A DNA stretch of 64,000 nt from positions 124,001 to 188,000 of the forward strand of contig NZ_JARXVE010000008.1 of assembly GCF_029893345.1 (NCBI RefSeq), written 5' to 3'. Numbering within the stretch: position 1 is the stretch's first letter; the number at the start of each line of letters is the position of its first letter. The stretch comes from Mycolicibacterium frederiksbergense. GTDB lineage: Bacteria > Actinomycetota > Actinomycetes > Mycobacteriales > Mycobacteriaceae. The notes below the pieces were generated by a model. It searched no databases. It was not told where the DNA came from and saw only the letters and a list, made by a program, of their open reading frames with translations. Both the position numbers and the translations under genes were made by a program. This document shows, piece by piece, positions 35,807 through 45,618 of this stretch.

Positions 35807-36658
35807 TCAGAGATCGGCGATGATCTGCTGTCGCTTGGCGGTGTATTCGTCTTCGCTGACCGCGCCCGTCGCACGCAGCGTCTCCAACTCCTGGAGGCGC
35901 TGGGCTGTCGACGGCGCCGGCGGCGCGATGAGCGGCACCGACACCGCCGGTGCCATCGGTTCCGATGGGGTCGGCACCGACGATGCCTGCGCCTGCTGGG
36001 CCGCCGTCCGTCTCACCACGGACTGGACCTGCTCCCGGACCGCGGGATTGGCCCGCAGATCGAGCATGTTGTTGATGCCGATGCCGTTCGCCTTGAGGAT
36101 CTGCAGGATCTCCATCAGCGGACCGGACTGACCGGTCAGGTCGTAGGTCTTGTTCTCCTCGGCGATCGTGAATGTCGCAGGCATCAGACCACTGACCAGA
36201 CTGCTTCTCTCCCAGTCGATCCGGTATTCGTTGGTGGTGGGGTCAACCAGGGCGACCAACTTACGGCTGGTGATCATCGGCAGCCGCGCTACCGAGGCAA
36301 GCACCCGGTCCTGACTCGCGAACGGTGCAATCCCGGGACCCGAGATCTGCAGATCCAGCTTGACCAGCGGTTGCTCGTTGATCCGGGTACCGGTCTCGTG
36401 GATGCCGATGATCTGGGCCAACGCCAGCACGCCGACCTCCTCGAGCTTCTGGTTCGTCGCCGCCGACTTCGATCCGGCGGCGGTGATCCCCAGCGCGATC
36501 AGAACATCAATCGCAGTGATCAACAGGCCGATCCAGAACATCCACTTCATCATCGGGTCGGCGCCACTGACGAAATAGATCGTCAGAAAGATCGGGCCGA
36601 CGATGCCACACATCAATACGAAGGCTTGAATGCGCACGTACCGCCAGAATGTGGACAC
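35807..36658 (-). CDS. Membrane protein with C-terminal SHOCT domain
   Basis: 283 residues. Two N-terminal membrane helices (IQAFVLMCGIVGPIFLTIYF and MFWIGLLITAIDVLIALGIT), a cytosolic domain (about 70-215), a Pro/Ala/Ser-rich linker, and the SHOCT motif RLQELETLRATGAVSEDEYT at the end. SHOCT domains are short oligomerisation or RNA/protein-binding hairpins; no enzymatic function can be assigned. It follows the SDR gene region on the same strand with a 90-nt gap. Confidence 0.75.
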   Translation of the reverse strand: MSTFWRYVRIQAFVLMCGIVGPIFLTIYFVSGADPMMKWMFWIGLLITAIDVLIALGITAAGSKSAATNQKLEEVGVLALAQIIGIHETGTRINEQPLVKLDLQISGPGIAPFASQDRVLASVARLPMITSRKLVALVDPTTNEYRIDWERSSLVSGLMPATFTIAEENKTYDLTGQSGPLMEILQILKANGIGINNMLDLRANPAVREQVQSVVRRTAAQQAQASSVPTPSEPMAPAVSVPLIAPPAPSTAQRLQELETLRATGAVSEDEYTAKRQQIIADL

Positions 36659-36716
36659 CCCATGCTCTCCCCTCGTCGGCTGGGCGCAATCAGCCTAACG
36701 CCGAAGGCAGCCCGAT

Positions 36717-37556
36717 TCAGGGGTGAACGGTGCCATCCACGACGCCACTGGCCGGCACCCATTGCTGCTGCACCGGCGACGGACCCAACAGCCGGTACAG
36801 CGGCCAGGTCCAGGCGAACCCACCGCTGCTCGCCCTGGCGTAACTGGTGTGCACCGCGATCGCGTTGGCCGTCACCCCGTCGGCCTTCGAGTCGTAGTCA
36901 CAGACCGCGTCACCTCGATCGCAGACGCTGATCGTGCGGTTGCCGATCGACGCGGGCAGCGGCGCGGGCGCATGGGCCAGGATCGGCCAGTCCTGCGCGA
37001 CGCCCTTGCCCGTGCCGCGCACCGCAGTGGCCGTGCCCAGGTTGAGGGTGGGGTCGGCGGGCAACCGGTCACCGTCGGCGACCAACAACGCACCGGCCAG
37101 GTTCGGGCTTGCGGCCAAGGTGGCCAGGTTGCGGTGGACCACCATCGCACCCTGCGAATAGCCGGCCAGCACCACCTCGCTGGACGGGCACTGCTGGGTG
37201 AACCCCGCGTACTGATTCGCCAGCGCCGCCACCCCGGTGTCCACACTGCTCATGAATCCGCCCCAGCCCAGCAGGTCGCCGTCGGCGGGTACCGGGGTGG
37301 CCGGATAGACCACCGCCTCGGCGGTCATGGTGCGGCCGTCCCGCTGTACCCACCCGGCCAGGTCGCGCAGGGAGTTGTAGACCACCCGGCCCATTCCGGC
37401 GTCGGCCGTCGGATCATCACGTTCGCCCGAGCCGGCGACACCGATCCAGTGCACGTCGGGGCACCCGGGACTGGCCTGGGCCGGGCCCGTCAGGCCGATC
37501 AGTGCCGCACCGGCGATCGCACCGGCGCCTACCAGTGCAGCTATCCGTCGAAACAT
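36717..37556 (-). CDS. Secreted cutinase family hydrolase
   Basis: 279-residue alpha/beta hydrolase. Signal peptide MFRRIAALVGAGAIAGAALI... ends in AQA, then SPGCPDVHWIGVAGSGERDD begins the mature protein. The cutinase nucleophile motif is VVLAGYSQGAMVVH, and an Asp and His for the triad are expected in CDRGDAVCDYDSK and VHTSYARAS. Four Cys residues could form disulphides. Acts on cell-wall or host esters outside the cell. The start is the ATG at 37556 because it gives the signal peptide. Confidence 0.87.
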   Translation of the reverse strand: MFRRIAALVGAGAIAGAALIGLTGPAQASPGCPDVHWIGVAGSGERDDPTADAGMGRVVYNSLRDLAGWVQRDGRTMTAEAVVYPATPVPADGDLLGWGGFMSSVDTGVAALANQYAGFTQQCPSSEVVLAGYSQGAMVVHRNLATLAASPNLAGALLVADGDRLPADPTLNLGTATAVRGTGKGVAQDWPILAHAPAPLPASIGNRTISVCDRGDAVCDYDSKADGVTANAIAVHTSYARASSGGFAWTWPLYRLLGPSPVQQQWVPASGVVDGTVHP

Positions 37557-37660
37557 CAGCGGACCCCCATACCCTTTGGCTATGTGGGTACATCGCCTCA
37601 CAGGCCACATGCGTTACATCAGTCCGCCACGCCGATCCTGGGGCACCGTGAGATGGCGCA

Positions 37661-38512
37661 TCAGAACGGGAGGCCGACCGCCTTGGTGATGCTCGGCAGC
37701 TTGGTGAGCGGGTTGTCGAGCGACGGAGGCGGGGGCAGCTGGGGCGGGGGCGGCAGCTTCGAGAAATCGAACTGCGGCGGAGGCGGCAACTTCGAGAAAT
37801 CAAACTGCGGCAGGGCCGGCAGGCCAGCACCGGCCGCAGCGGGCCCCAACATCAGCGCACTCAAACCATCTGGGGAGGGCAGCCCGACGTTCTGATTGCC
37901 GTAGACGGAAGCGGTGATGACGGCGCCCAGGAAGTTCAATGCGCCGCCGCCGATGCCACCCACTCCGCCGGAAATCGAAGAGGCGATGGTGCCAGCAGTG
38001 TTTTGCGCATTCGTGTCAATCAATGCTGACCATGCGGGCTGCATCGAGCCGACGTCGAACTGCGGCCAGGAAATGCTGGGCATCTCGGCCGGCGCCGCGG
38101 GCAACGACGGAACGACGGGCTCGGGACGGTTCACGATGTCGGAGTTCCAGCTGGTCCCGCCAGTGGAGTTCCAGCTGGTCCCGCCAGTGGCCGGCAGCAG
38201 TGAGGTGGTTCGACTCGGTGGTTTCGGCGACGGAGTCACCGGAGGGAGCACGTCCGGGATCACCGACGGTGCGGAATGGGCGGCTATTGGTTGCGCGTGT
38301 TCGACAGGTGCCGATGCGACGGCAACCGGTCTCGGGGTCTCAGCCGCTGGCTTGTCTGGCTCCTGCCCCACCACCCATACCAGAGCAGCAACCGCGACAA
38401 CTGCGACCGTCGTCGACACCCCCGCGACGATTCGTGACGGGTTCAATTTCTTCCGGATCCGTTCGGCGAGCGGCGCCGAGGCCGGGATCGGTTCTGTCAC
38501 ATCAACGTCCAT
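37661..38512 (-). CDS. Proline-rich membrane-anchored protein with tandem repeats
   Basis: 283 residues, not recognised. A cytosolic N-terminus of 27 residues (RIRKKLNPSRI) precedes one membrane helix VAGVSTTVAVVAVAALVWVV. The outside part is Pro/Ser/Ala-rich with two tandem repeats: TGGTSWNS twice (about 107-122) and an 11-residue unit with PQFDFSKLPPP twice near 235-256. A Gly-rich stretch (SISGGVGGIGGGALNFLGAV) lies between. It may span or bind the cell wall, by inference. Codon usage is normal for the window. Confidence 0.75.
   Translation of the reverse strand: MDVDVTEPIPASAPLAERIRKKLNPSRIVAGVSTTVAVVAVAALVWVVGQEPDKPAAETPRPVAVASAPVEHAQPIAAHSAPSVIPDVLPPVTPSPKPPSRTTSLLPATGGTSWNSTGGTSWNSDIVNRPEPVVPSLPAAPAEMPSISWPQFDVGSMQPAWSALIDTNAQNTAGTIASSISGGVGGIGGGALNFLGAVITASVYGNQNVGLPSPDGLSALMLGPAAAGAGLPALPQFDFSKLPPPPQFDFSKLPPPPQLPPPPSLDNPLTKLPSITKAVGLPF
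37749..37814 (+). repeat. Tandem repeat, two 33-bp units
   Basis: Units 37749-37781 and 37782-37814 differ at only a few bases and encode the duplicated FDFSKLPPPPQ peptide of the proline-rich protein on the minus strand. Confidence 0.85.
38142..38189 (+). repeat. Tandem repeat, two identical 24-bp units
   Basis: Units 38142-38165 and 38166-38189 are identical (beginning GAGTTCCAGCTGG) and encode TGGTSWNS twice in the proline-rich protein. Identity at DNA level suggests recent duplication. Confidence 0.9.
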
Positions 38513-38637
38513 CTGTAGCTCGCCCCGTAACGATCAATGGTCCCGACAGTTGCAGATTCAACGACGTCGCCCTCGTCAAGCTATCACCCGGACGCGCGGC
38601 ACGCGCGCGTCCGTCCGTCCGCACTCCAACAGCACGC

Positions 38638-38671
38638 AAAGCCCCCGGAATCCAGAGACTCCGGGGGCTTT
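38638..38671 (-). terminator. Terminator of the str operon
   Basis: Perfect 12-bp arms (AAAGCCCCCGGA at 38638-38649 with 38660-38671) around a 10-nt loop, 20 nt past the tuf stop. On the minus strand the stem is followed by a TTT and a T/G-rich segment. Confidence 0.85.
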
Positions 38672-38691
38672 CGCAGTGCTAGGTCAGATCA

Positions 38692-39882
<1,191 letters not shown>

Positions 39883-39958
39883 TTCTGTGTCCTCCTGGAC
39901 TTGTTGGTGCTTTGGTTAAAGCAGAGTTGATGTGTTCAATTGTGCGCCACGGGCGAGC

Positions 39959-42061
39959 CTACTGACCCGTCGCCTTCGCGATGATCTCCTTCGACACGTT
40001 CGCCGGAACCTCGGCGTACGAATCGAACACCATGGAGTAGTTCGCCCGGCCCTGGGTCTTCGACCGAAGGTCGCCGACGTAGCCGAACATCTCCGACAGC
40101 GGCACCTGCGCCTTGACGACGCGCGCACCACTGCGCTCCTCCATGGCCTGGATCTGACCACGGCGAGAGTTCAGGTCGCCGATCACGTCACCCATGTAAT
40201 CCTCGGGCGTGATGACCTCGACCGCCATGATCGGCTCGAGGATGACCGGCTGTGCCGCCTGAGCGGCCTTCTTCAGAACCTGTGAGCCCGCAACCTTGAA
40301 GGCCATTTCCGAAGAGTCGACCTCGTGGTAAGCGCCGTCGAGCAGGGTCACCTTGACGTTCACCAACGGGTAACCGGCCAACACGCCGTACTGCATGGCG
40401 TCCTGGGCACCGGCATCCACCGACGGAATGTACTCGCGCGGGATGCGGCCACCGGTGACCTTGTTCTCGAACTCGTAGGTGGCACCGTCTTCGCCGGCGA
40501 ACGGCTCGAGATCGATGAGCACCTTCGCGAACTGGCCCGAGCCACCCGTCTGCTTCTTGTGGGTGAACTCGACCTTCTCCACCTTGCGGCGGATGGTCTC
40601 GCGGTAGGCCACCTGCGGCTTACCGACGTTGGCCTCAACCTTGAACTCACGGCGCATGCGGTCGACCAGGATGTCCAGGTGCAGCTCGCCCATACCGCCG
40701 ATGACGGTCTGGCCGGTCTCCTGATCCAGGTGCACCTTGAAGGTCGGATCCTCTTCGGCGAGCTTCTGGATCGCGGTGCCCAGCTTCTCCTGGTCGCTCT
40801 TCGTCTTGGGCTCGATGGCCACCTCGATCACCGGATCGGGGAAGGTCATCGACTCCAGCACGACCTGCTGGCTCGGATCGCACAGGGTGTCACCGGTAGT
40901 GGTGTCCTTCAGGCCGATCACCGCGTAGATGTGACCCGCGGCGGCCGACTCGACCGGGTTCTCCTTGTTGGCGTGCATCTGGAACAGCTTGCCCAGCCGT
41001 TCCTTCTTGCCTTTGGTGGCGTTGACGACCTGCGCACCGGACTCGACCTTGCCCGAGTACACCCGGACGTAGGTGAGCTTGCCGAAGAACGGGTGCACGG
41101 CGATCTTGAATGCCAGCGCGGCGAACGGCTCGTCGGTCGACGGCTTGCGAAGAACCTCTTCGTCCTCCTTGCCGGGGACGTGGCCCTTGACGGACTCGAC
41201 ATCCAGCGGCGAAGGCAGGTAGTCGATGACCGCGTCCAGCATGGGCTGCACGCCCTTGTTCTTGAACGCGCTGCCGCACAGCACCGGGTACAGCTCGCTG
41301 TTCACGGTCAGCTTGCGGATGCCGGCCTTGATCTCCTCGACCGTGAGCTCCTCGCCACCGAGGTACTTCTCCAGCAGAGCCTCATCGGTCTCGGCCACGG
41401 TATCCAGCAGCTCGCTGCGGTACTGCTCGGCCTTTTCCTGCAGGTCGGCGGGGATCTCGACGGTCTCGTAGCTCTCGCCGAGCTTGGTCTCGCCGCGCCA
41501 CACCTTGGCGTTCATCTCTACCAGGTCGACGATGCCCTCGAAGTCGTTCTCGGCACCGATCGGCAGCTGGATCACCAGCGGCTTGGCGCCGAGGCGGTCC
41601 TTGATGGTCTGAACGGTGAAGAAGAAGTCCGCGCCCAGCTTGTCCATCTTGTTGACGAAGCAGATACGCGGCACGTCGTACTTGTCGGCCTGACGCCACA
41701 CCTGCTCGGACTGCGGCTCAACGCCTTCCTTGCCGTCGAACACGGCAACAGCGCCATCGAGCACGCGCAGCGAGCGCTCCACCTCAACGGTGAAGTCGAC
41801 GTGCCCGGGGGTGTCGATGATGTTGATCTGGTTGTTGTTCCAGAAGCACGTGACGGCAGCCGAGGTGATGGTGATACCCCGCTCCTGCTCCTGTTCCATC
41901 CAGTCGGTGGTCGAGGCACCGTCGTGCGTCTCACCGAGCTTGTAATTGACGCCGGTGTAAAAAAGAATGCGCTCGGTCGTCGTCGTCTTACCGGCGTCGA
42001 TGTGCGCCATGATGCCGATGTTGCGGACCTTGCTCAGGTCAGTCAACACGTCCTGTGCCAC
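39959..42061 (-). CDS. fusA: Elongation factor G
   Basis: 700-residue translocation GTPase. G1 AHIDAGKTTTTERILFYTG, G2 EQERGITITSAAVTCFWNN, G3 DTPGHVDFTVEVERSLRVLD and G4 VNKMDKLGADF are in the N-terminal domain; domain IV carries the conserved loop near IGGMGELHLDILVDRMRREF (domain III end) and the C-terminus ends SYAEVPANVSKEIIAKATG. GTG start at 42061. 87 nt after rpsG. Confidence 0.98.
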   Translation of the reverse strand: MAQDVLTDLSKVRNIGIMAHIDAGKTTTTERILFYTGVNYKLGETHDGASTTDWMEQEQERGITITSAAVTCFWNNNQINIIDTPGHVDFTVEVERSLRVLDGAVAVFDGKEGVEPQSEQVWRQADKYDVPRICFVNKMDKLGADFFFTVQTIKDRLGAKPLVIQLPIGAENDFEGIVDLVEMNAKVWRGETKLGESYETVEIPADLQEKAEQYRSELLDTVAETDEALLEKYLGGEELTVEEIKAGIRKLTVNSELYPVLCGSAFKNKGVQPMLDAVIDYLPSPLDVESVKGHVPGKEDEEVLRKPSTDEPFAALAFKIAVHPFFGKLTYVRVYSGKVESGAQVVNATKGKKERLGKLFQMHANKENPVESAAAGHIYAVIGLKDTTTGDTLCDPSQQVVLESMTFPDPVIEVAIEPKTKSDQEKLGTAIQKLAEEDPTFKVHLDQETGQTVIGGMGELHLDILVDRMRREFKVEANVGKPQVAYRETIRRKVEKVEFTHKKQTGGSGQFAKVLIDLEPFAGEDGATYEFENKVTGGRIPREYIPSVDAGAQDAMQYGVLAGYPLVNVKVTLLDGAYHEVDSSEMAFKVAGSQVLKKAAQAAQPVILEPIMAVEVITPEDYMGDVIGDLNSRRGQIQAMEERSGARVVKAQVPLSEMFGYVGDLRSKTQGRANYSMVFDSYAEVPANVSKEIIAKATGQ

Positions 42062-42148
42062 GGAAGTCTTCCCAACTTTTTCGCTTGCTTGATTAGGTGT
42101 TCGATTGCGCGCCCGTTGGCACCCAACGCTGGATGCCGGGCGCGGGTA

Positions 42149-42619
42149 TCACCAGCGGTAGTGCGCGAAAGCCCGGTTCGCTTCGGCCATCTTGTGAGTG
42201 TCCTCACGACGCTTCACCGCGGCACCGAGGCCGTTGCTGGCGTCAAGGATCTCGTTGGCGAGGCGCTCGACCATGGTCTTCTCGCGGCGTGCCTTGGAGA
42301 AGCTGACCAGCCAGCGCAGCGCCAGCGTGACCGAACGCTCCGGACGCACCTCGACCGGCACCTGGTAGGTGGCGCCACCGACACGGCGGCTGCGAACCTC
42401 GAGGGCGGGCTTGACGTTGTCCATCGCGCGCTTGAGGGTGACGACCGGATCGGTGCCGGTCTTCTCGCGGGCCTGCTCGAGTGCACCGTAGACAATGCGC
42501 TCAGCCAGCGACTTCTTGCCATCCAGCAGCACCTTGTTGACCAGCTGGGTAACCAGCTGCGACCCGTAGACCGGATCGTTGACCAACGGACGCTTCGGCG
42601 CCGGTCCCTTGCGCGGCAT
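42149..42619 (-). CDS. rpsG: 30S ribosomal protein S7
   Basis: 156-residue S7, the nucleator of the 30S head. PRKGPAPKRPLVNDPVYGSQ at the start, the beta-arm RRVGGATYQVPVEVRPERSV, and the C-terminal DTHKMAEANRAFAHYRW are conserved. The ATG overlaps the rpsL stop by 1 nt. Confidence 0.97.
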   Translation of the reverse strand: MPRKGPAPKRPLVNDPVYGSQLVTQLVNKVLLDGKKSLAERIVYGALEQAREKTGTDPVVTLKRAMDNVKPALEVRSRRVGGATYQVPVEVRPERSVTLALRWLVSFSKARREKTMVERLANEILDASNGLGAAVKRREDTHKMAEANRAFAHYRW

Positions 42620-42993
42620 CAGCTCTTCTCCTTCTTGGCGCCGTAACGGCTGCGGGCTTGCTTGCGGTTCTTGACACCCTGGGTGTCCAGCGAACCGCGG
42701 ATGATCTTGTAGCGAACGCCGGGGAGGTCCTTCACACGACCACCACGCACGAGCACCATCGAGTGCTCCTGCAGGTTGTGTCCCTCACCCGGGATGTAGG
42801 CGGTGACCTCAACCTGGCTGGTCAGCTTGACGCGGGCGACCTTACGCAGAGCCGAGTTCGGCTTCTTGGGGGTGGTGGTGTACACGCGGGTGCACACACC
42901 ACGGCGCTGCGGGCTGCCTTTGAGCGCCGCGGTCTTGACCTTGGCGGCCTTGTCGTGGCGACCCTTGCGGACCAGCTGGTTGATGGTTGGCAT
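42619..42993 (-). CDS. rpsL: 30S ribosomal protein S12
   Basis: 124-residue S12 of the decoding centre. Conserved TTTPKKPNSALRKVARVKLT carries Lys43, and RGGRVKDLPGVRYKIIRG carries Lys88. Both are the wild-type residues whose replacement gives streptomycin resistance in mycobacteria, so no ribosomal resistance allele is seen. First gene of the str operon. Confidence 0.97.
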   Translation of the reverse strand: MPTINQLVRKGRHDKAAKVKTAALKGSPQRRGVCTRVYTTTPKKPNSALRKVARVKLTSQVEVTAYIPGEGHNLQEHSMVLVRGGRVKDLPGVRYKIIRGSLDTQGVKNRKQARSRYGAKKEKS

Positions 42994-43113
42994 GTACCGG
43001 CTTTCTCTGTTCGCTTCTTGCTGTTCTAAGTCTCTGTACTGCAGTTATCCCCGAGCCCGCGTACCCCGCGCCCGGGCGTGTCGCACCGTCTTACACCGAT
43101 ACAATTTCGATGC

Positions 43114-43119
43114 GTATTA
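43114..43119 (-). promoter_or_regulatory. Candidate -10 of the str operon promoter
   Basis: The minus strand reads TAATAC (43119-43114), a good TANNNT-like -10, about 120 nt upstream of rpsL in the gap to the TetR gene. The -35 region is GC-rich and weak. A second possible element, TTGTAT, lies about 20 nt downstream on the same strand. Confidence 0.35.
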
Positions 43120-43264
43120 GACATGCGAATTGACCCGGCGCGCGGACACGCTTGCTAAACACTCAGCCGCAAGCACATTCCGGCCAGGCACGATCTACCA
43201 CAATACCAGGGCTGGCCGCACCGAACCAAAACCCGTTCGTGGCAGCCTATCCCCAGGTCAGACG

Positions 43265-43885
43265 CTACGACTCTCGCTGCCCCATACCAGCGGCCAGCCG
43301 TCGCAGCATATCGGTGAATACCGCATCGGTGTCGATGTCGTCCATCACACCCGTCATTTCCAGCAGGACGAACCCGTGCAGGGCCGCCCAGAACTCCAGC
43401 GCGGCGTAGAAGGCGTCCTCGCCCTCCATCCCGTAGGAGGCCAGCACCTCGATGACCGGTCCGGCCGCCGCCTTGGTGGCAGCCGAGTACTCAGGGTCGT
43501 CGCCGCCGAAAGGCATCCGGGTGAACGCCGAATAACGACCGGGATGGTGGTGAGCGTAGCTGCGGTAGGCGCTGGCCATCACCGACACCGCATCGTCGCG
43601 GGTCCGGCCGGAGCCGACGGTATTGAGCATCTCGATGATGTCGTCGATCACCCGCATCCGCACCGTGCGGCGCAGGTCGTCGAGGCTGTCCACATGGTTG
43701 TAGAGCGACGGCCCTTTGGTGCCGAGCTGGCTGGCCAGCGCGTTGATGGTCAGCGCGTCCCAGCCCTCGCGGTCCAGGAAGGACAGCGCGGCATTGACGA
43801 TGGTCTCGCGACTGAGTTTGGTCCGCGCAGGCCGGGACTGACCACGCCGACTGCCAGCCGCCTGTGGCTCCGGCCGAGCTGACAT
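43265..43885 (-). CDS. TetR family transcriptional regulator (WHG C-domain)
   Basis: 206-residue regulator. A basic, disordered N-terminus (QAAGSRRGQSRPARTK) is followed by the HTH: RETIVNAALSFLDREGWDAL and ALASQLGTKGPSLYNHVDSL. The C-terminal domain (MASAYRSYAHHHPGRYSAF, then EFWAALHGFVLLEM) is the WHG type. It precedes rpsL on the same strand, as does the homologue Rv0681 in M. tuberculosis (recalled). Ligand and targets unknown. Confidence 0.9.
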   Translation of the reverse strand: MSARPEPQAAGSRRGQSRPARTKLSRETIVNAALSFLDREGWDALTINALASQLGTKGPSLYNHVDSLDDLRRTVRMRVIDDIIEMLNTVGSGRTRDDAVSVMASAYRSYAHHHPGRYSAFTRMPFGGDDPEYSAATKAAAGPVIEVLASYGMEGEDAFYAALEFWAALHGFVLLEMTGVMDDIDTDAVFTDMLRRLAAGMGQRES

Positions 43886-43964
43886 GTACCCACTGCCTTC
43901 GGGTCGAAGTGAACGAGGACCCTATTAGGTCGCCGTGAAACTCTAGCCCCTCAACCGGCTCAGA

Positions 43965-44492
43965 TCAGTTCACTCGGCCCTGACTGAGCCGGGCGAGTTT
44001 CTCGGTGACCTGGCACAGGTCGGGCAGGTCGGCCGGGTTCATCGTTTGGATCGACCAGGTGATCACATCCTCGCCCTTGGCGACATAGATGCTGCACACA
44101 TTCGCGTCGGCCGCCCGGAATCCCTGGTTGCCGTCGATGGACAGCTCGGTGAGGGTGCGCCCGGCCTGGGTCTCCAGCGTTCGTTCGGTGTCCATGTCAC
44201 TGCCCCGGTACCACCAGGTGGAGATGCCCATGCCGGCGCCGACGGTGCCCAGCATGGTGTTTTCCTGCCAGAAGCACCCGGCATCGCTGACCACGGCTTT
44301 GATGTACATCGCCGGGCCGGCCACAGCGGCGATGTCGGCGTCGGTGATGCCGTTGCAGTCCGCACCGTGAAAGCCCTCGCCCACCTGGACGGATTCGGGC
44401 GCCGCCGCGGTCTCGGTCGTGCACGCGGTCAGTACCGCCGCACCGACCACGAGGCCGGCCAGGCACGCCACGGCGGCGGAGGGATGCGCCAC
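43965..44492 (-). CDS. DUF3558 lipoprotein
   Basis: 175-residue exported protein. Hydrophobic N-terminus AVACLAGLVVGAAVLTAC with lipobox Cys24, then a DUF3558 domain with a paired-Cys pattern (ADCNGITDADIAAVAG, DAGCFWQEN, NVCSIYVA, LCQVTEKL). GTG start at 44492, 1 nt after the stop of a second DUF3558 gene, so the two are coupled. DUF3558 proteins are common mycobacterial surface lipoproteins of unknown function. Confidence 0.85.
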   Translation of the reverse strand: MAHPSAAVACLAGLVVGAAVLTACTTETAAAPESVQVGEGFHGADCNGITDADIAAVAGPAMYIKAVVSDAGCFWQENTMLGTVGAGMGISTWWYRGSDMDTERTLETQAGRTLTELSIDGNQGFRAADANVCSIYVAKGEDVITWSIQTMNPADLPDLCQVTEKLARLSQGRVN

Positions 44493-44493
44493 C

Positions 44494-45054
44494 TCAGAGT
44501 TCCGATTGCAGAGTCGCCGAGAGCAGGTTCTTGGCGTCCAGGCAAGGATCGCGCTTGTCCCCCTTGCCGCTGGCGCCGCCGGCGCCGCGGAACTGCACCC
44601 ACCAGCTGACCACGCCCGACCCGGCCGCCGCGGTGGCCGAGCAGGCGGCCCCGGTCACATCCCGTCGGGCCAGGAATGCCGGGTGCCGCTCCACCACCGT
44701 GTCGGTGATCTCGGCATCCCGGCCCTGAGCCACCGACCGCTCGCGGTCCAAGGAGCCCCCCTCGAACCAAGAGAAGATCACGTCGAGCATCACCGGCGTG
44801 GCCTTCTGCGACAGCACGTATTGGCACACCGCACCGCTATAGGGGCGCACCACCTTATCGGCGGCCAGGATCTCCTGAACGTCGCTGTCGACCAGCAGCC
44901 CGCACCGATCGTCGACGTAGCCGAAGCTGCGGTCGGAGTCGGCGGTGTCGGTCGATACGCGCTGCGCGGTCCCGGCGACGATGTCCGAACACCCCGCAAC
45001 GGCCACTACGGTCATGACCGCCACGACAGTGGCCTGAACTACACGGCGATGCAT
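44494..45054 (-). CDS. DUF3558 lipoprotein (second copy)
   Basis: 186 residues. The signal peptide reads VVQATVVAVMTVVAVAGC with lipobox Cys22. The domain resembles the downstream partner (DDRCGLLVDSDVQEILAADK, GAVCQYVLSQK, GAACSATAAAGSGVVSWWVQ, DPCLDAKNLLSATL). The start is the ATG at 45054: the longer frame upstream runs through unrelated divergent genes. First gene of the DUF3558 pair, divergent from the DUF3060 pair. Confidence 0.85.
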   Translation of the reverse strand: MHRRVVQATVVAVMTVVAVAGCSDIVAGTAQRVSTDTADSDRSFGYVDDRCGLLVDSDVQEILAADKVVRPYSGAVCQYVLSQKATPVMLDVIFSWFEGGSLDRERSVAQGRDAEITDTVVERHPAFLARRDVTGAACSATAAAGSGVVSWWVQFRGAGGASGKGDKRDPCLDAKNLLSATLQSEL

Positions 45055-45211
45055 CGCACAACACGGTACCCAGCACCGACAGCGCGCGCGACCCATCGAC
45101 GGCCGGCAGTCAACGACCCGTCGGCGGCCGGCGGTCAAACTGGTGAACCCTTGTCGCGATGAGGGGCACGCCACGTACTCTTCGTTGCAGCGGATCGGAA
45201 GGGGAACAACC

Positions 45212-45589
45212 GTGCATTGGACAGCTGTGGGCCGGATAGTGGCCGCCGGAGTGATCGCACTGCCGCTGGCACTGACCGTCGGCGCGCCCGGTGCAGCGGC
45301 AAAGAACGGCGACACCACCATCGTCGGCACGAGCACCGAACAAACCCTGGACTGCAATGGCGGCACGTTGATCGTCAATGGATTCGGCCACCGGATCAAC
45401 GCGATGGGCACCTGCTGGGCAGTGACGGTGCAGGGGTCCTCGAACACCATCATCGCCGAGAACGTCGTCAACGACATCACGGTGTACGGCTGGAACCAGA
45501 CCGTGTTCTTCAAGAACGGCGACCCCGTGCTCGTCGATCGTGGCCGCGAACTGGGGATGACCAACCAGATCGACCGCGTCCCCGCCTGA
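45212..45589 (+). CDS. Secreted DUF3060 protein
   Basis: 125 residues. Signal peptide with core IVAAGVIALPLALTVGAPGA, probably cleaved after AAA. The mature part is a DUF3060 beta-solenoid-like domain rich in N/G/T: TLDCNGGTLIVNGFGHRINA, MGTCWAVTVQGSSNTIIAEN. Two Cys residues could form one disulphide. The start is the GTG at 45212 with GGAAGGGGAAC upstream. Unknown function; 29 nt before a second DUF3060 gene. Confidence 0.82.
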   Translation: MHWTAVGRIVAAGVIALPLALTVGAPGAAAKNGDTTIVGTSTEQTLDCNGGTLIVNGFGHRINAMGTCWAVTVQGSSNTIIAENVVNDITVYGWNQTVFFKNGDPVLVDRGRELGMTNQIDRVPA

Positions 45590-45618
45590 CCAGCCTGACC
45601 AGAAAGTTGAGGCAGACC

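Noticed and set aside
40325..42646. Plus-strand open frame of 773 codons
   Set aside because: Antisense of fusA and rpsG; no family resemblance.
42619..42993. Possible streptomycin-resistant rpsL allele
   Set aside because: Lys43 and Lys88 are both wild-type.
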